64,000 nucleotides of DNA from an uncultured Lachnospiraceae bacterium (GTDB lineage Bacteria > Bacillota > Clostridia > Lachnospirales > Lachnospiraceae). Below, piece after piece: positions 43,093 to 51,988 of this stretch; positions within the stretch are counted from its first letter, which is position 1, and every line of letters begins with the position of its first letter. Below the pieces are notes generated by a model. It was not told the DNA's origin and did not search any database. It saw only the letters and a program-made list of their open reading frames with translations. A program made the position numbers and the translations under genes. Location: positions 1 through 64,000 of the forward strand of contig CAJOMN010000010.1 in the NCBI GenBank assembly GCA_905235745.1, written 5' to 3'.

Positions 43093-45168
43093 ATGCCGGA
43101 TTATATTAAACTTAAGGAATTAGCGGGTCATCTTGGCATCAAAAAAGGTGACAGGATATATGTTACAAGTGATGTAAAATCATTGCTTTACGACTGTATG
43201 CATCATGATGATGATACGGATCTTAACATCCTGATAGACGGGATCATTGACATTATCGGCAGGGAAGGGTCTCTTGTATTTCCGACGTTTAACTGGAGCT
43301 TTTGCGGCGGGGAGCCTTTTGATTATTACAAGACTCCGGCAAAGACAGGATCATTATGTAAGATAGCTATGCAGAGGGATGATTTTCGCCGCACAAGACA
43401 CCCTATATATTCGTTTGCATGCTGGGGAGCGGATACCGATGACCTGTGCGCACTTGATAACAAGAGCTCATTTGGTGAGGATTCCCCGTTTGCGTACATG
43501 GTGTCGCATGGTTACCGCAATCTGTTCATAGATAAGGATCTTGAGCACTCGTTCGTGTTTGTTCATTATGCGGAGCAGTCGGTAGGGCATCTTCATGCCA
43601 ACTACAGATATCTGAAGGATTTTACCGGGGATTATACCGACGAGAACGGTGTTACGACAAGGCGCACCTACGACATGAATGTAAGAGCTCTTGATAGGGA
43701 TGTGACGAACGTAATATATGCCTTTGAGGATGAATTCATCGAAAAGGGCATTATGAAACGCTTCTATATCAATGACATTGAATACAAGATGATCGAGCTT
43801 GCCGGGTCCCACCCGATATTGCAGGAAGATGTCAGACATAACAGGAGCCGCAGGATATGCTCATACATCGGTCAGGACAATCCGTACCTTGAGGACGGCA
43901 GGGAAATGTTCCGCCTTGCCGAAGAACTGTTCCCGATATGCAGGAGCATAATGGGGCAGGGAGTACGCGATACTTTTGATATCCTGCTGAAGTATATGCC
44001 CGATATGAAGCTGTATGAGGTTCCGACCGGTACACAGGTATTTGACTGGACCATTCCGAATGAATGGAACATAAGAGATGCTTATATCGAAGATGAAGCA
44101 GGAAACCGGATCGTCGATATGAAGGTCAACAATCTTCATGTAATGGGTTACTCGACTCCGGTTGACGAGTGGATGAGTCTTGATGAACTGAAAGAACACA
44201 TCTATACGTTACCGGATCAGAAGGCTCTCATACCTTACTGCACTTCTTACTACAAGGAGCGCTGGGGCTTCTGTATGAGTGAAGACCAGCTCTGCTGCCT
44301 TTCCGAAGGGAAGTATCATGCATATATAGATTCAACTCTCGCCCCCGGATCGCTTACATACGGAGAGCTTCTGATACCGGGCAGGAGCAGTGAGGAGATA
44401 TTCTTCAGTTCCTACATATGCCATCCTTCAATGGCGAACAACGAGTGCTCCGGTCCTGTCGTGATGACGAAGCTTGCACAGTACATCAGGAACATGCCGG
44501 ATCGAAGATATTCATACAGACTGGTGCTTCTGCCGGAGACGATCGGTGCGATAACCTATATATCGCGTAATCTTGATGCGATGAAGAAGAACATAATCGC
44601 GGGATTTAATATTACCTGTGTCGGGGACGACAGGGCGTATTCGATAGTTCATTCCAAATATGCCAACACTCTCGCGGACAGGGTTCTGATGAATGTCCTT
44701 AAAGGACATGATAAGGATTTTAACGAGTATTCATACCTTGAAAGAGGAAGCGACGAGAGACAGTATCAGGCTCCGGGAGTGGATATTCCTCTTGTGTGCT
44801 TTTGCAGATCGAAATATCATATATTTCCGGAGTATCATACAAGCGCGGACAATCTGGATATAATATCGCCCGACGGTCTGGCGGGCAGTCTTGATGTTCT
44901 GCTCAAGTGTATCGATGCTCTTGAAAATAACCGCAAGTACAAGATCAAATGTCTGTGCGAGCCGCAGTTCGGAAGAAGAGGACTGATGCCGACGACAAGC
45001 AACAAGAACAGTTATAAGGATACGCTTATCCTCAAGGATATAGCCGCTTACGCCGACGGGACAAACGATATATTCGAGCTGAGCGATCATATCGGGCACA
45101 GCGTTGCCGATATGCTCCCTACGATACGCAAAATGGTTGATGCGGGTCTGTTGGAGGCTGTAAAGTAG
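43093..45168 (+). CDS. fusion of AAC(3)-like acyltransferase and DUF4910 aminopeptidase-like protein
   Basis: A 691-residue cytoplasmic protein. Residues 1-~260 match the aminoglycoside N3-acetyltransferase / YokD fold: GIKKGDRIYVTSDV, GREGSLVFPTFNWSFC, TGSLCKIAMQRDDFRRTRHPI, SFACWG, and an HxxY-like region. Residues ~265-640 match DUF4910 (aminopeptidase-like): ELFPICRSIMGQGVRDTFDIL, FSSYICHPSMANNECSGPVV, LLPETIGAITYISRN and RGSDERQYQAPGVDIPLV, with zinc-ligand-type His/Asp/Glu. The last ~55 residues look like a winged helix. Both domains are known from surface-polysaccharide and sugar-modification loci. The ACP and MaoC genes that follow suggest acyl transfer to an amino sugar, an inference. 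I know these domains as separate proteins, not fused. Confidence 0.7.
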   Translation: MPDYIKLKELAGHLGIKKGDRIYVTSDVKSLLYDCMHHDDDTDLNILIDGIIDIIGREGSLVFPTFNWSFCGGEPFDYYKTPAKTGSLCKIAMQRDDFRRTRHPIYSFACWGADTDDLCALDNKSSFGEDSPFAYMVSHGYRNLFIDKDLEHSFVFVHYAEQSVGHLHANYRYLKDFTGDYTDENGVTTRRTYDMNVRALDRDVTNVIYAFEDEFIEKGIMKRFYINDIEYKMIELAGSHPILQEDVRHNRSRRICSYIGQDNPYLEDGREMFRLAEELFPICRSIMGQGVRDTFDILLKYMPDMKLYEVPTGTQVFDWTIPNEWNIRDAYIEDEAGNRIVDMKVNNLHVMGYSTPVDEWMSLDELKEHIYTLPDQKALIPYCTSYYKERWGFCMSEDQLCCLSEGKYHAYIDSTLAPGSLTYGELLIPGRSSEEIFFSSYICHPSMANNECSGPVVMTKLAQYIRNMPDRRYSYRLVLLPETIGAITYISRNLDAMKKNIIAGFNITCVGDDRAYSIVHSKYANTLADRVLMNVLKGHDKDFNEYSYLERGSDERQYQAPGVDIPLVCFCRSKYHIFPEYHTSADNLDIISPDGLAGSLDVLLKCIDALENNRKYKIKCLCEPQFGRRGLMPTTSNKNSYKDTLILKDIAAYADGTNDIFELSDHIGHSVADMLPTIRKMVDAGLLEAVK

Positions 45169-45193
45169 TAAGCAGGAAGGAAGGATTCCCATA

Positions 45194-45433
45194 ATGACAC
45201 ATGAAGAGATAATGGATAAGATCAGGAGGATATTCTGGGATGTATTTGACGACGATACGCTTGTCATTGAAGATTCAACCAATTCATCGGATATAGAGGA
45301 CTGGGACTCTCTCGAACATATTACCCTTGTTGTGTCAATGGAGAAGGAATTCGATCTGAAATTTGATCTTAAGGAAGTGAACGCGCTTGCAAATGTCGGA
45401 GAAATGGCAGACCTTATCGCTTCGAAGCTGTAA
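45194..45433 (+). CDS. acyl carrier protein
   Basis: A 79-residue four-helix ACP. The phosphopantetheine serine is Ser39 in DWDSLEH. It is acidic and ends in helix NVGEMADLIASKL. GAAGGAAGGA precedes the ATG. It is located between the AAC(3)-like fusion and a MaoC hydratase, so it is more likely a dedicated carrier for acylating a surface or small molecule than the housekeeping ACP of fatty-acid synthesis. Confidence 0.9.
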   Translation: MTHEEIMDKIRRIFWDVFDDDTLVIEDSTNSSDIEDWDSLEHITLVVSMEKEFDLKFDLKEVNALANVGEMADLIASKL

Positions 45434-45471
45434 AGCCTTTGGAGGATGCGGGCGATCGTATGGTGTGATCA

Positions 45472-45900
45472 ATGAATGAATATACATATGAAGAAATAGA
45501 GACCGGTCAGAAAGAGAGCTTTGAAGTTACGGTAACGGAAGAGATGATGTCGTCGTTTTGCGCCATTACCGGTGATGTCAATCCTCTCCATAATGATGAG
45601 GATTACGCCGTATCAAAAGGCCACCCTGGAAAGGTTGTATACGGAATGCTCACGGCTTCGCTTTTGTCAACGCTTGCAGGCGTATATCTTCCGGGGAAGA
45701 ACAGCCTCATACAGGAGGTTAAGCTCAAATTCTCCAGACCGGTATATATAGGCGATACGCTGACGGTAGAAGGTGTTGTGGACGAGAAGCATGACATATA
45801 TTCGCTTATAATACTGAAAGCGGTAATTCGAAATCAGAACAATAACATAGTCTGCAAGGCGACAATGCAGGTCGGGGTCGAAGAAGGAGGTATGGCATGA
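45472..45900 (+). CDS. MaoC-like hydratase/dehydratase (hotdog fold)
   Basis: A 142-residue hotdog-fold enzyme. The catalytic pair is in FCAITGDVNPLHNDEDYA (Asp/His) and the fold continues VVYGMLTASLLSTLAGVYLPG and VYIGDTLTVEGVVDEK. Members hydrate enoyl-CoA or enoyl-ACP (R-specific). Its ribosome site is poor (GGTG next to the ATG; GGAGG lies 28 nt upstream), so translation may be weak or coupled. It overlaps the Sir2 gene by 4 nt (ATGA). Confidence 0.88.
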   Translation: MNEYTYEEIETGQKESFEVTVTEEMMSSFCAITGDVNPLHNDEDYAVSKGHPGKVVYGMLTASLLSTLAGVYLPGKNSLIQEVKLKFSRPVYIGDTLTVEGVVDEKHDIYSLIILKAVIRNQNNNIVCKATMQVGVEEGGMA

Positions 45901-46619
45901 CAGCGCAGGAAACATTACAGCAGTGGATCAGTGACAGCGACAATATTGTATTTTTCGGTGGAGCCGGGGTATCAACGGAGAGCGGGATACCCGATTTCAG
46001 AAGTGTTGACGGACTGTATAATCAGAAATACGATTATCCTCCCGAAACGATACTGAGTCATACATTTTACCGCAGCAAGCCTGAGGAATTCTACAGATTC
46101 TACAGGGACAAGATGCTCTGTACGACCGCACAGCCGAACAAGGCTCATCTGAAGCTTGCCGAACTGGAGCAGGCCGGAAAGCTCAAGGCGGTCGTCACAC
46201 AGAATATCGACGGTCTTCATCAGGCAGCCGGCAGCCGTGAAGTACTGGAGCTTCACGGAAGCGTACTTCGCAATTACTGCGAATCATGCGGAAAATCATT
46301 TGACGTGGATTACATCATAAACAGCGAGGGGGTTCCCAAGTGTGATAAATGCGGCGGACCCGTAAAACCGGATGTCGTGCTGTATGAGGAAGGTCTTGAT
46401 AACAGCACAATGAACAAGGCCGTAAGATATATTTCCGATGCTGATGTGCTTATTGTAGGCGGGACGTCGCTTGCGGTATATCCGGCAGCGGGTCTCATTG
46501 ATTATTACAGGGGTCATAAGCTTGTTTTGATCAATAAGTCCAAAACGCCGATGGACGGAAGAGCGGATCTTGTGATAAATGACAGTATCGGGGCTGTTTT
46601 GGGTGCGATTTCGGTCTGA
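45897..46619 (+). CDS. Sir2-family NAD-dependent protein deacylase
   Basis: A 240-residue sirtuin removing acyl groups from lysines with NAD+. It has the Rossmann start FFGGAGVSTESGIPDFR, the NID/ H motif TQNIDGLHQAAGS and LHGSV, a zinc ribbon (CESCGKSF, CDKCGG) and GGTSLAVYPAAGLI. The H in LHGS is the catalytic base. It overlaps MaoC, so it is the end of an ACP-MaoC-sirtuin operon; the AckA and ACP neighbours suggest contact with acyl metabolism. Confidence 0.93.
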   Translation: MTAQETLQQWISDSDNIVFFGGAGVSTESGIPDFRSVDGLYNQKYDYPPETILSHTFYRSKPEEFYRFYRDKMLCTTAQPNKAHLKLAELEQAGKLKAVVTQNIDGLHQAAGSREVLELHGSVLRNYCESCGKSFDVDYIINSEGVPKCDKCGGPVKPDVVLYEEGLDNSTMNKAVRYISDADVLIVGGTSLAVYPAAGLIDYYRGHKLVLINKSKTPMDGRADLVINDSIGAVLGAISV

Positions 46620-46739
46620 TTTTTGTCATCAAAACCCCTTGAAATGCCCGACGTCATATGTTATCATAGCAAACCGTGATACAATTTATCCTTGCTCTTA
46701 CAATACAGTAAGGGCCAGAGTCCAAAAGGAGGTACCAGC

Positions 46740-47027
46740 ATGAGCAAATATGAATTATGCGTTGTTCTTAATGCTAAGATCGAAGACGATGAGAGAGCTG
46801 CCATAATCGAAAGGATCAAGGGTTATATTGATCGTTTCGGCGGTACTGTTACGGATGTGGACGAATGGGGCAAAAAGAGACTTGCCTATGAGATTCAGAA
46901 GATGAGAGAAGGCTTCTACTATTTCGTTCACTTTGATGCAGAACCGACGGCGCCTGTCGAGATCGAGAATCGTGTCCGCATTATGGATAATGTTCTTCGT
47001 TATCTCTGCGTTAAGGCAGAAGCGTAA
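46740..47027 (+). CDS. rpsF: ribosomal protein S6
   Basis: A 95-residue 30S protein that pairs with S18. It starts MSKYELCVVLNAKIEDDERAA and has DEWGKKRLAYEIQKMREGFYYF and VRIMDNVLRYL. ATG at 46740 is chosen for AAAAGGAGG 8 nt upstream; a longer frame start has none. It heads the classic rpsF-ssb-rpsR operon. A GCTCTTAC/GTAAGGGC hairpin (46692-46714) lies in the leader and may be part of autoregulation, though the known S6:S18 leader motif was not clearly recognised. Confidence 0.97.
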   Translation: MSKYELCVVLNAKIEDDERAAIIERIKGYIDRFGGTVTDVDEWGKKRLAYEIQKMREGFYYFVHFDAEPTAPVEIENRVRIMDNVLRYLCVKAEA

Positions 47028-47043
47028 TAGAAAGAGAGTCTAT

Positions 47044-47496
47044 ATGAATAAAGTAATATTAGTCGGAAGATTAACCCGTGATCCCGAAGTAAGATATTCA
47101 TCCGGTGATCAGGCAATGGCCATTGCAAGGTACTCGCTTGCAGTTGACAGAAGAGGCAGAAGAGATTCCGGAGGCTCGGATCAGCCGACGGCTGATTTCA
47201 TTAACATCGTTGCATTCGGCAGGGATGGAGAGTTTGCCGAGAAGTATCTTCGCAAAGGGATGAGGATTCTCGTAGAGGGACATATTCAGACGGGAAGCTA
47301 TACCAACAAGGACGGTCAGAAGGTATACACAACGGATGTTGTTGTCGAGCGTCATGAGTTCGTTGAGAATAAGGGATCTTCACAAGGTTCCGGAATGTCT
47401 GATGCTTTTGTTCCCGCTTCAGACGCACAGCCTGATGGCGGCGACGGTTTTATGAATATTCCTGACGGTATAGACGAGGAACTTCCGTTTAATTGA
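47044..47496 (+). CDS. ssb: single-stranded DNA-binding protein
   Basis: A 150-residue OB-fold protein binding ssDNA in replication and repair. It begins MNKVILVGRLTRDPEVRYS (ATG 47044), has FINIVAFGRDGEFAEKYLRKGMRILVEGHIQTG and ends with the acidic GIDEELPFN tip that recruits partners. It lies 16 bp after rpsF and 27 bp before rpsR. Confidence 0.97.
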   Translation: MNKVILVGRLTRDPEVRYSSGDQAMAIARYSLAVDRRGRRDSGGSDQPTADFINIVAFGRDGEFAEKYLRKGMRILVEGHIQTGSYTNKDGQKVYTTDVVVERHEFVENKGSSQGSGMSDAFVPASDAQPDGGDGFMNIPDGIDEELPFN

Positions 47497-47523
47497 TCTT
47501 TCAATGATTAGGAGGAACGTACT

Positions 47524-47799
47524 ATGGCATACAGCAAACCACAGGGTGACGGCGACAGAGCGGATGCACCCGTAAGAAGAAGAAATACAATGCACAGACG
47601 TAAAAAGGTATGTGTATTCTGCGGCAAGGAGAAGGCTTTGGATTACAAAGACGTTGCCACACTCAGAAAATATGTTTCGGAGAGAGGCAAGATACTTCCC
47701 AGAAGGATCACCGGCAACTGTGCAAAGCATCAGAGAGAGCTTACGGTTGCGGTAAAGCGTGCGCGCCACGTCGCATTAATGCCATACACTGCAGATTAA
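47524..47799 (+). CDS. rpsR: ribosomal protein S18
   Basis: A 91-residue basic protein of the 30S platform. It has [42 protein letters not shown] and [15 protein letters not shown]. The two pairs of Cys in the CxxC and NCAKH positions may bind zinc. AGGAGG precedes ATG 47524 and a terminator follows at 47832. Confidence 0.97.
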   Translation: MAYSKPQGDGDRADAPVRRRNTMHRRKKVCVFCGKEKALDYKDVATLRKYVSERGKILPRRITGNCAKHQRELTVAVKRARHVALMPYTAD

Positions 47800-47831
47800 T
47801 GCAGATAGGGAACCGCGAAGCCCATATAAGG

Positions 47832-47862
47832 AAAAGAGACCATGCAAATGGTCTCTTTTGCG
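47832..47862 (+). terminator. terminator of the rpsF-ssb-rpsR operon
   Basis: Perfect 12-bp stem (AAAAGAGACCAT, 47832-47843; loop GCAA; 47848-47859) with a T run at its end. Confidence 0.9.
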
Positions 47863-47863
47863 T

Positions 47864-47892
47864 TTGACAATTATATGGCAAACAGATAAACT
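47864..47892 (+). promoter_or_regulatory. sigma-A promoter of the acyl-CoA synthetase gene
   Basis: TTGACA (47864-47869), 17-bp spacer, TAAACT (47887-47892), right after the terminator. The leader is about 90 nt. Confidence 0.6.
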
Positions 47893-47987
47893 GATACTTG
47901 TTGCTTTGGAACTGTTCGTTATTCGAAAGCTCCCTGGATTCATTATGTTTGGCAGCACAATGATCAAAGATTACCGGAGGATAGATA

Positions 47988-49622
47988 ATGCCTATTACAG
48001 AACTGCTTGAAAGAAATGCTTCCCAGTATCCGAATGATGTGGCGCTTGTGGAGATTAATCCCAAGATCACGGAAAACAGACGGGTTACATGGAAGGAATA
48101 TGAACTTATAGAAAATACCAACAAAGAACCATACCGCCGTGAGATAACATGGGGAGTGTTTGACGAGAAGGCAAACCGGTTCGCCAATTATCTTATGTCC
48201 ATGGGAATCAAGGCGGGGCATAAGGTCGGCATTATAATGATGAACTGCCTTGAATGGCTTCCGGTCTATTTCGGAGTGCTCAAAACGGGAGCTACGGTAG
48301 TGCCGTTCAATTTCAGGTATTCGTCCGACGAGATAATGTATTGTGCGAAGCTGTCGCAGATAGATATTCTTGTATTCGGACCTGAGTTCATAGGCCGTAT
48401 AGAGGAGATATGCGATGAATTGTCCCAAAAAAGACTTCTCATATATGTCGGGTACAATTGTCCGACATTTGCGGAGGATTACAAGGAGGCTGTCGCGAAT
48501 TTCCCAAGCACCAGGCCGAATGTAACGATAACCGATGATGATGACGCGGCAATCTATTTTTCGTCCGGAACAACCGGATTTCCCAAGGCCATACTGCACA
48601 AGCACAGGGCTCTTATGCACTCGGCCGCATGCGAGCAGAACCATCACGGACAGCAAAGAGATGATGTATTCCTGCTGATACCTCCGTTATATCATACCGG
48701 TGCCAAGATGCACTGGTTCGGAAGCCTTCTGTCGGCATCAAAAGCCGTTCTGCTCCAGGGCACGGCACCCGAGATAATACTTGATGCCGTATCAAAGGAG
48801 AAGTGCACCATTGTATGGCTTCTCGTACCGTGGGCACAGGATATCGTGGAAGCGATAGAAAGCGGCAGGGTCAGCCTGTCAGATTATGAGCTTTCGCAAT
48901 GGAGGCTTATGCATATAGGGGCGCAGCCGGTTCCGAGAAGTCTGATCAAGAAATGGAAGGAGCTGTTCCCGAACCATCAGTACGATACTAACTACGGACT
49001 GTCGGAATCCATAGGACCTGGATGTGTGCATCTGGGCGTTGAGAATATTGACAAGGTAGGATGTATAGGAAAGGCCGGATACGGATGGGAGACGAAGATA
49101 GTCGGAGAAGATCATGTGCCGGTACAGCCGGGAGATGTCGGAGAACTTGCGGTCAAAGGTCCCGGAGTAATGGAGTGCTATTACAATGATCCGAAGGCAA
49201 CCGAAGAGGTTCTTATCGACGGCTGGCTCTATACGGGCGATATGGCAATGGAGGATGAGGATGGCTTTATCATGCTCGTCGACCGCAAGAAGGATGTGAT
49301 CATAAGCGGGGGAGAAAATATCTACCCTGTCCAGATAGAGGATTTCATACGCACAAACGAAGCTGTTCATGATGTTGCGGTCATCGGTATACCCGACAAG
49401 AGGCTCGGCGAGGTAAGCTGTGCGATAATCGAGCTTAAACAGGATCACACAATAACGGAAGAAGAGATGAATGAGTTCTGTATGACGCTTCCGAGATATA
49501 AGAGGCCGCATAAGATAATATTTGCCGACATTCCGCGCAATCCGACCGGAAAGATCGAGAAACCGAAGCTGCGTGAAATATACGGCGGCAAAGGACTGGT
49601 GGAAGCACAGAATCTGGGATAA
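47988..49622 (+). CDS. AMP-forming acyl-CoA synthetase (ANL family)
   Basis: Activates a carboxylic acid to acyl-CoA through an acyl-AMP. The 544-residue protein has the P-loop motif IYFSSGTTGFPKAI (A3), the NYGLSESIG motif, YTGDMAMEDEDGFIMLVDRKKDVIISGGENIYPVQIE (A7-A8) and PTGKIEKPKLRE with the C-terminal catalytic Lys (A10). A segment near residues 35-55 (ENTNKEPYRREITWG) is longer than in common members. The substrate is unknown; medium- or long-chain fatty, or branched, acids are likely. GAGGATAGATA precedes the ATG. It has its own promoter and is followed by a GH18 protein. Confidence 0.9.
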   Translation: MPITELLERNASQYPNDVALVEINPKITENRRVTWKEYELIENTNKEPYRREITWGVFDEKANRFANYLMSMGIKAGHKVGIIMMNCLEWLPVYFGVLKTGATVVPFNFRYSSDEIMYCAKLSQIDILVFGPEFIGRIEEICDELSQKRLLIYVGYNCPTFAEDYKEAVANFPSTRPNVTITDDDDAAIYFSSGTTGFPKAILHKHRALMHSAACEQNHHGQQRDDVFLLIPPLYHTGAKMHWFGSLLSASKAVLLQGTAPEIILDAVSKEKCTIVWLLVPWAQDIVEAIESGRVSLSDYELSQWRLMHIGAQPVPRSLIKKWKELFPNHQYDTNYGLSESIGPGCVHLGVENIDKVGCIGKAGYGWETKIVGEDHVPVQPGDVGELAVKGPGVMECYYNDPKATEEVLIDGWLYTGDMAMEDEDGFIMLVDRKKDVIISGGENIYPVQIEDFIRTNEAVHDVAVIGIPDKRLGEVSCAIIELKQDHTITEEEMNEFCMTLPRYKRPHKIIFADIPRNPTGKIEKPKLREIYGGKGLVEAQNLG

Positions 49623-49661
49623 ATGCTTCGGAATGGGAGAAATACTAACGGGAGATAGATA

Positions 49662-51434
49662 ATGGGATATAACGGGTCAAAAGCGGCAAGACGGAAAAGG
49701 AGACGAAGGAGGAGAATACTTCAGTCCGTGCTGCCTGTAGCAGTTGCGATTGTGCTCATAGGCATAATCCTGCTCGTGGCAAAGCAGACAGGTCTGTTTG
49801 ACGACTGGGGATATTCGACCAAAATGGCTGATCTCTATGCTTATTTCCGATTAGAGGCCGGGGACAACGATAACGCTTCGGTCATAGAAGACGGAGAGGT
49901 AACGGATGATAAGATAACCATTAGAGACGGAAAACTGTATGTTCCGATTGAAACCGTTCTGGAGAAATATAACGAGAATTTCTATTGGGAACAGACGGAT
50001 GAGAGGCTCTTATATACTACCGGGGAAGGTGTATACGCGGCTGCTCTTACGGACAATTACTATACATTCGACGGAAGCGGCGTGCAGACCGGATATCAGA
50101 TATGTTACAGGGACGGCGATGTCATAATGGTATGTCTTGACTATGTAAGGCTGTTTACAAACTTCGAGTACAGATTGTACGGAGGCGGCAAAGAGCCGTA
50201 CCGCGTCTGTATCAGAACCGATTGGGACAGCGAAGTCGTATCGGATGTTATCAATGATGATGCCGCGGTAAGGCTCGATGCCGATAAAGAGGCGGATATA
50301 CTGAAGAAACTGCGAAAAGGCAGTGCCGTTGTTATCGTATCTTCGGAAAACGAAAAATGGATGAAGGTAACGACGGAGGACCTGATAACGGGATATATCA
50401 GGATCGAAGATATTGGAGATAAATATGAACGCGACGCAACTCCGGTAACCGATGCCCTGCAGGTGAGCGTGACACCTGTTGCGGACTATTCGCAGCCGGT
50501 TGTTCTGGCATGGCATAACGTTACAAATGAGAACTCGTCTTCATACCTTAATGATTATGAACGGTTCCTTACATATATTAATACGATCTCTCCCACATGG
50601 TTCGCACTGTCGGATAATGAAGGAACGGTTGCTTCCATTGCTTCATCATCATATGTTGAGACATGTCACGCCAGGGGAATCAAGGTATGGGGACTTGTCA
50701 GCAACCTGACATATCCGGATGTGAACTTATCGGAGATACTTCCATATCCTCAAAAGAGAGAATATATCACTGACCAGCTTCTTGGTTATGCCGCTCAGTA
50801 TGATCTTGACGGTATTAATATTGATTTCGAATCCGTTCCTTCGGATATCGGATCGGATTATACCCAGTTCATAAGGGAATTTGCATTAAAAGCACATGAA
50901 AAAAATCTCGTGGTGTCCGTGGACAACTATGTTCCCAGGGAATACTCCATGCACTATAACCGGCAGGAGCAGGGGGTATTTGCCGATTATGTGATAATCA
51001 TGGGATATGACGAGTATACATCGGCATCGGAAGAGGCCGGTCCGGTCGCTTCCATTAACTTTGTTCTTGAGGGAATAGAAGATACTCTTATGGAAGTACC
51101 GAAAGAGAAGGTTGTAAACGGACTTCCGTTTTATGTAAGGTACTGGGTAGTGGACGACAACGGGGGTATACTGGATATGCAGACCCTTCCGATGTCGAAA
51201 GGTCTGGAAACGGTTGAGGCAGCCGGAGCTGTGCCGCAATGGGATGATATAAGCGGACTGAACTATGCCGAGTGGAAGACTGCCGACGGGACAAACAGGA
51301 TATGGCTTGAAGACATCCAGTCGATCCAGGCAAAGCTTGAAGTGATGAAAGCCCATGATATAGGCGGAGCTGCGGTCTGGCAGCTTGCGTTCGGAACAGA
51401 AGAAGCGTTTGCGGTCATAGACCAATATTATTAA
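49662..51434 (+). CDS. GH18-family glycoside hydrolase with N-terminal membrane anchor and SH3-like domain
   Basis: A 590-residue surface enzyme predicted to cut N-acetylglucosamine linkages in peptidoglycan or chitin-like glycans. A basic start (AARRKRRRRRRI) leads into one membrane helix (LQSVLPVAVAIVLIGIILLVA). Then there is a copper-amine-oxidase-N-like segment (KITIRDGKLYVPIETVLEKYN..), a bacterial SH3 domain (DDAAVRLDADKEADILKKLRKG.. KWMKVTTEDLITGYI), and GH18 catalytic domain with DGINIDFESVPSD (Glu is the acid) and YVIIMGYDEY. The layout resembles spore/cell-wall GH18 proteins (YaaH/YdhD-like) without LysM. It is separated from the AMP ligase by 40 bp. Confidence 0.88.
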   Translation: MGYNGSKAARRKRRRRRRILQSVLPVAVAIVLIGIILLVAKQTGLFDDWGYSTKMADLYAYFRLEAGDNDNASVIEDGEVTDDKITIRDGKLYVPIETVLEKYNENFYWEQTDERLLYTTGEGVYAAALTDNYYTFDGSGVQTGYQICYRDGDVIMVCLDYVRLFTNFEYRLYGGGKEPYRVCIRTDWDSEVVSDVINDDAAVRLDADKEADILKKLRKGSAVVIVSSENEKWMKVTTEDLITGYIRIEDIGDKYERDATPVTDALQVSVTPVADYSQPVVLAWHNVTNENSSSYLNDYERFLTYINTISPTWFALSDNEGTVASIASSSYVETCHARGIKVWGLVSNLTYPDVNLSEILPYPQKREYITDQLLGYAAQYDLDGINIDFESVPSDIGSDYTQFIREFALKAHEKNLVVSVDNYVPREYSMHYNRQEQGVFADYVIIMGYDEYTSASEEAGPVASINFVLEGIEDTLMEVPKEKVVNGLPFYVRYWVVDDNGGILDMQTLPMSKGLETVEAAGAVPQWDDISGLNYAEWKTADGTNRIWLEDIQSIQAKLEVMKAHDIGGAAVWQLAFGTEEAFAVIDQYY

Positions 51435-51928
51435 GTGACAACCGGACCCGTGCATACGGTATCGAAAAACTCATTTTATTTTCTGTTGCACCGGCCCGGC
51501 ATCGCTTAAAGGTACCGCATACCTACGGGTTAGTGATACAATTCATTTTCGGATCGCGCTTCGCGTGTGGGATATACTTTTGCTTTAGGTTGCGCAAGTA
51601 AATATGAATCTGATTACGGACAACCAATTTACATTATAAAACGGGGAGTTATCGAAAGATCGTTAAATTGTTCGATTAATTCGGGGATTACCCGATAAGA
51701 AACTCCTGATATGTGCAAATCCCCTGTGTTCACAGGAAATTCACTGGAAATTAACAGACATATATCTTAAAATATATATAAGAAATATGAAAGCCACTGC
51801 CCTCCTTCCGCCACAGATTGCGAAGGAGCGATCCATGTATATGATTGTACATGATGGTATACGGCAAAGCAAGTACTACATATTGGGGCAGTGGATCACA
51901 AACTGCATATTTTGCCGGAAAATATTAT
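51435..51928. other. gene-poor interval with possible structured segment
   Basis: No convincing gene. At 51645-51716 a GGAGTT / AACTCC pair (51647-51652, 51702-51707) could enclose smaller stems (ATCG/CGAT, GGG/CCC), and at 51721-51734 CCTGTG and CACAGG flank TT. The segment resembles a folded RNA but fits no riboswitch I recognise. A 49-codon frame (ATG 51835 with AAGGAG) is present but its product is not protein-like and it runs through the mecA promoter. Confidence 0.3.
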
Positions 51929-51959
51929 TTGACATTTCATATGTGCCGATATATATAAT
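51929..51959 (+). promoter_or_regulatory. sigma-A promoter of mecA
   Basis: TTGACA (51929-51934) with TATATA at 17 bp (51952-51957) or TATAAT at 19 bp (51954-51959). Confidence 0.55.
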
Positions 51960-51988
51960 AGATGCAGCTTTCAAGAGGAGGTGACAAC

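Noticed and set aside
51787-51984. 65-codon frame with an internal ATG and AAGGAG at 51835
   Set aside because: The product is not protein-like, overlaps the mecA promoter and ends inside the mecA ribosome site.
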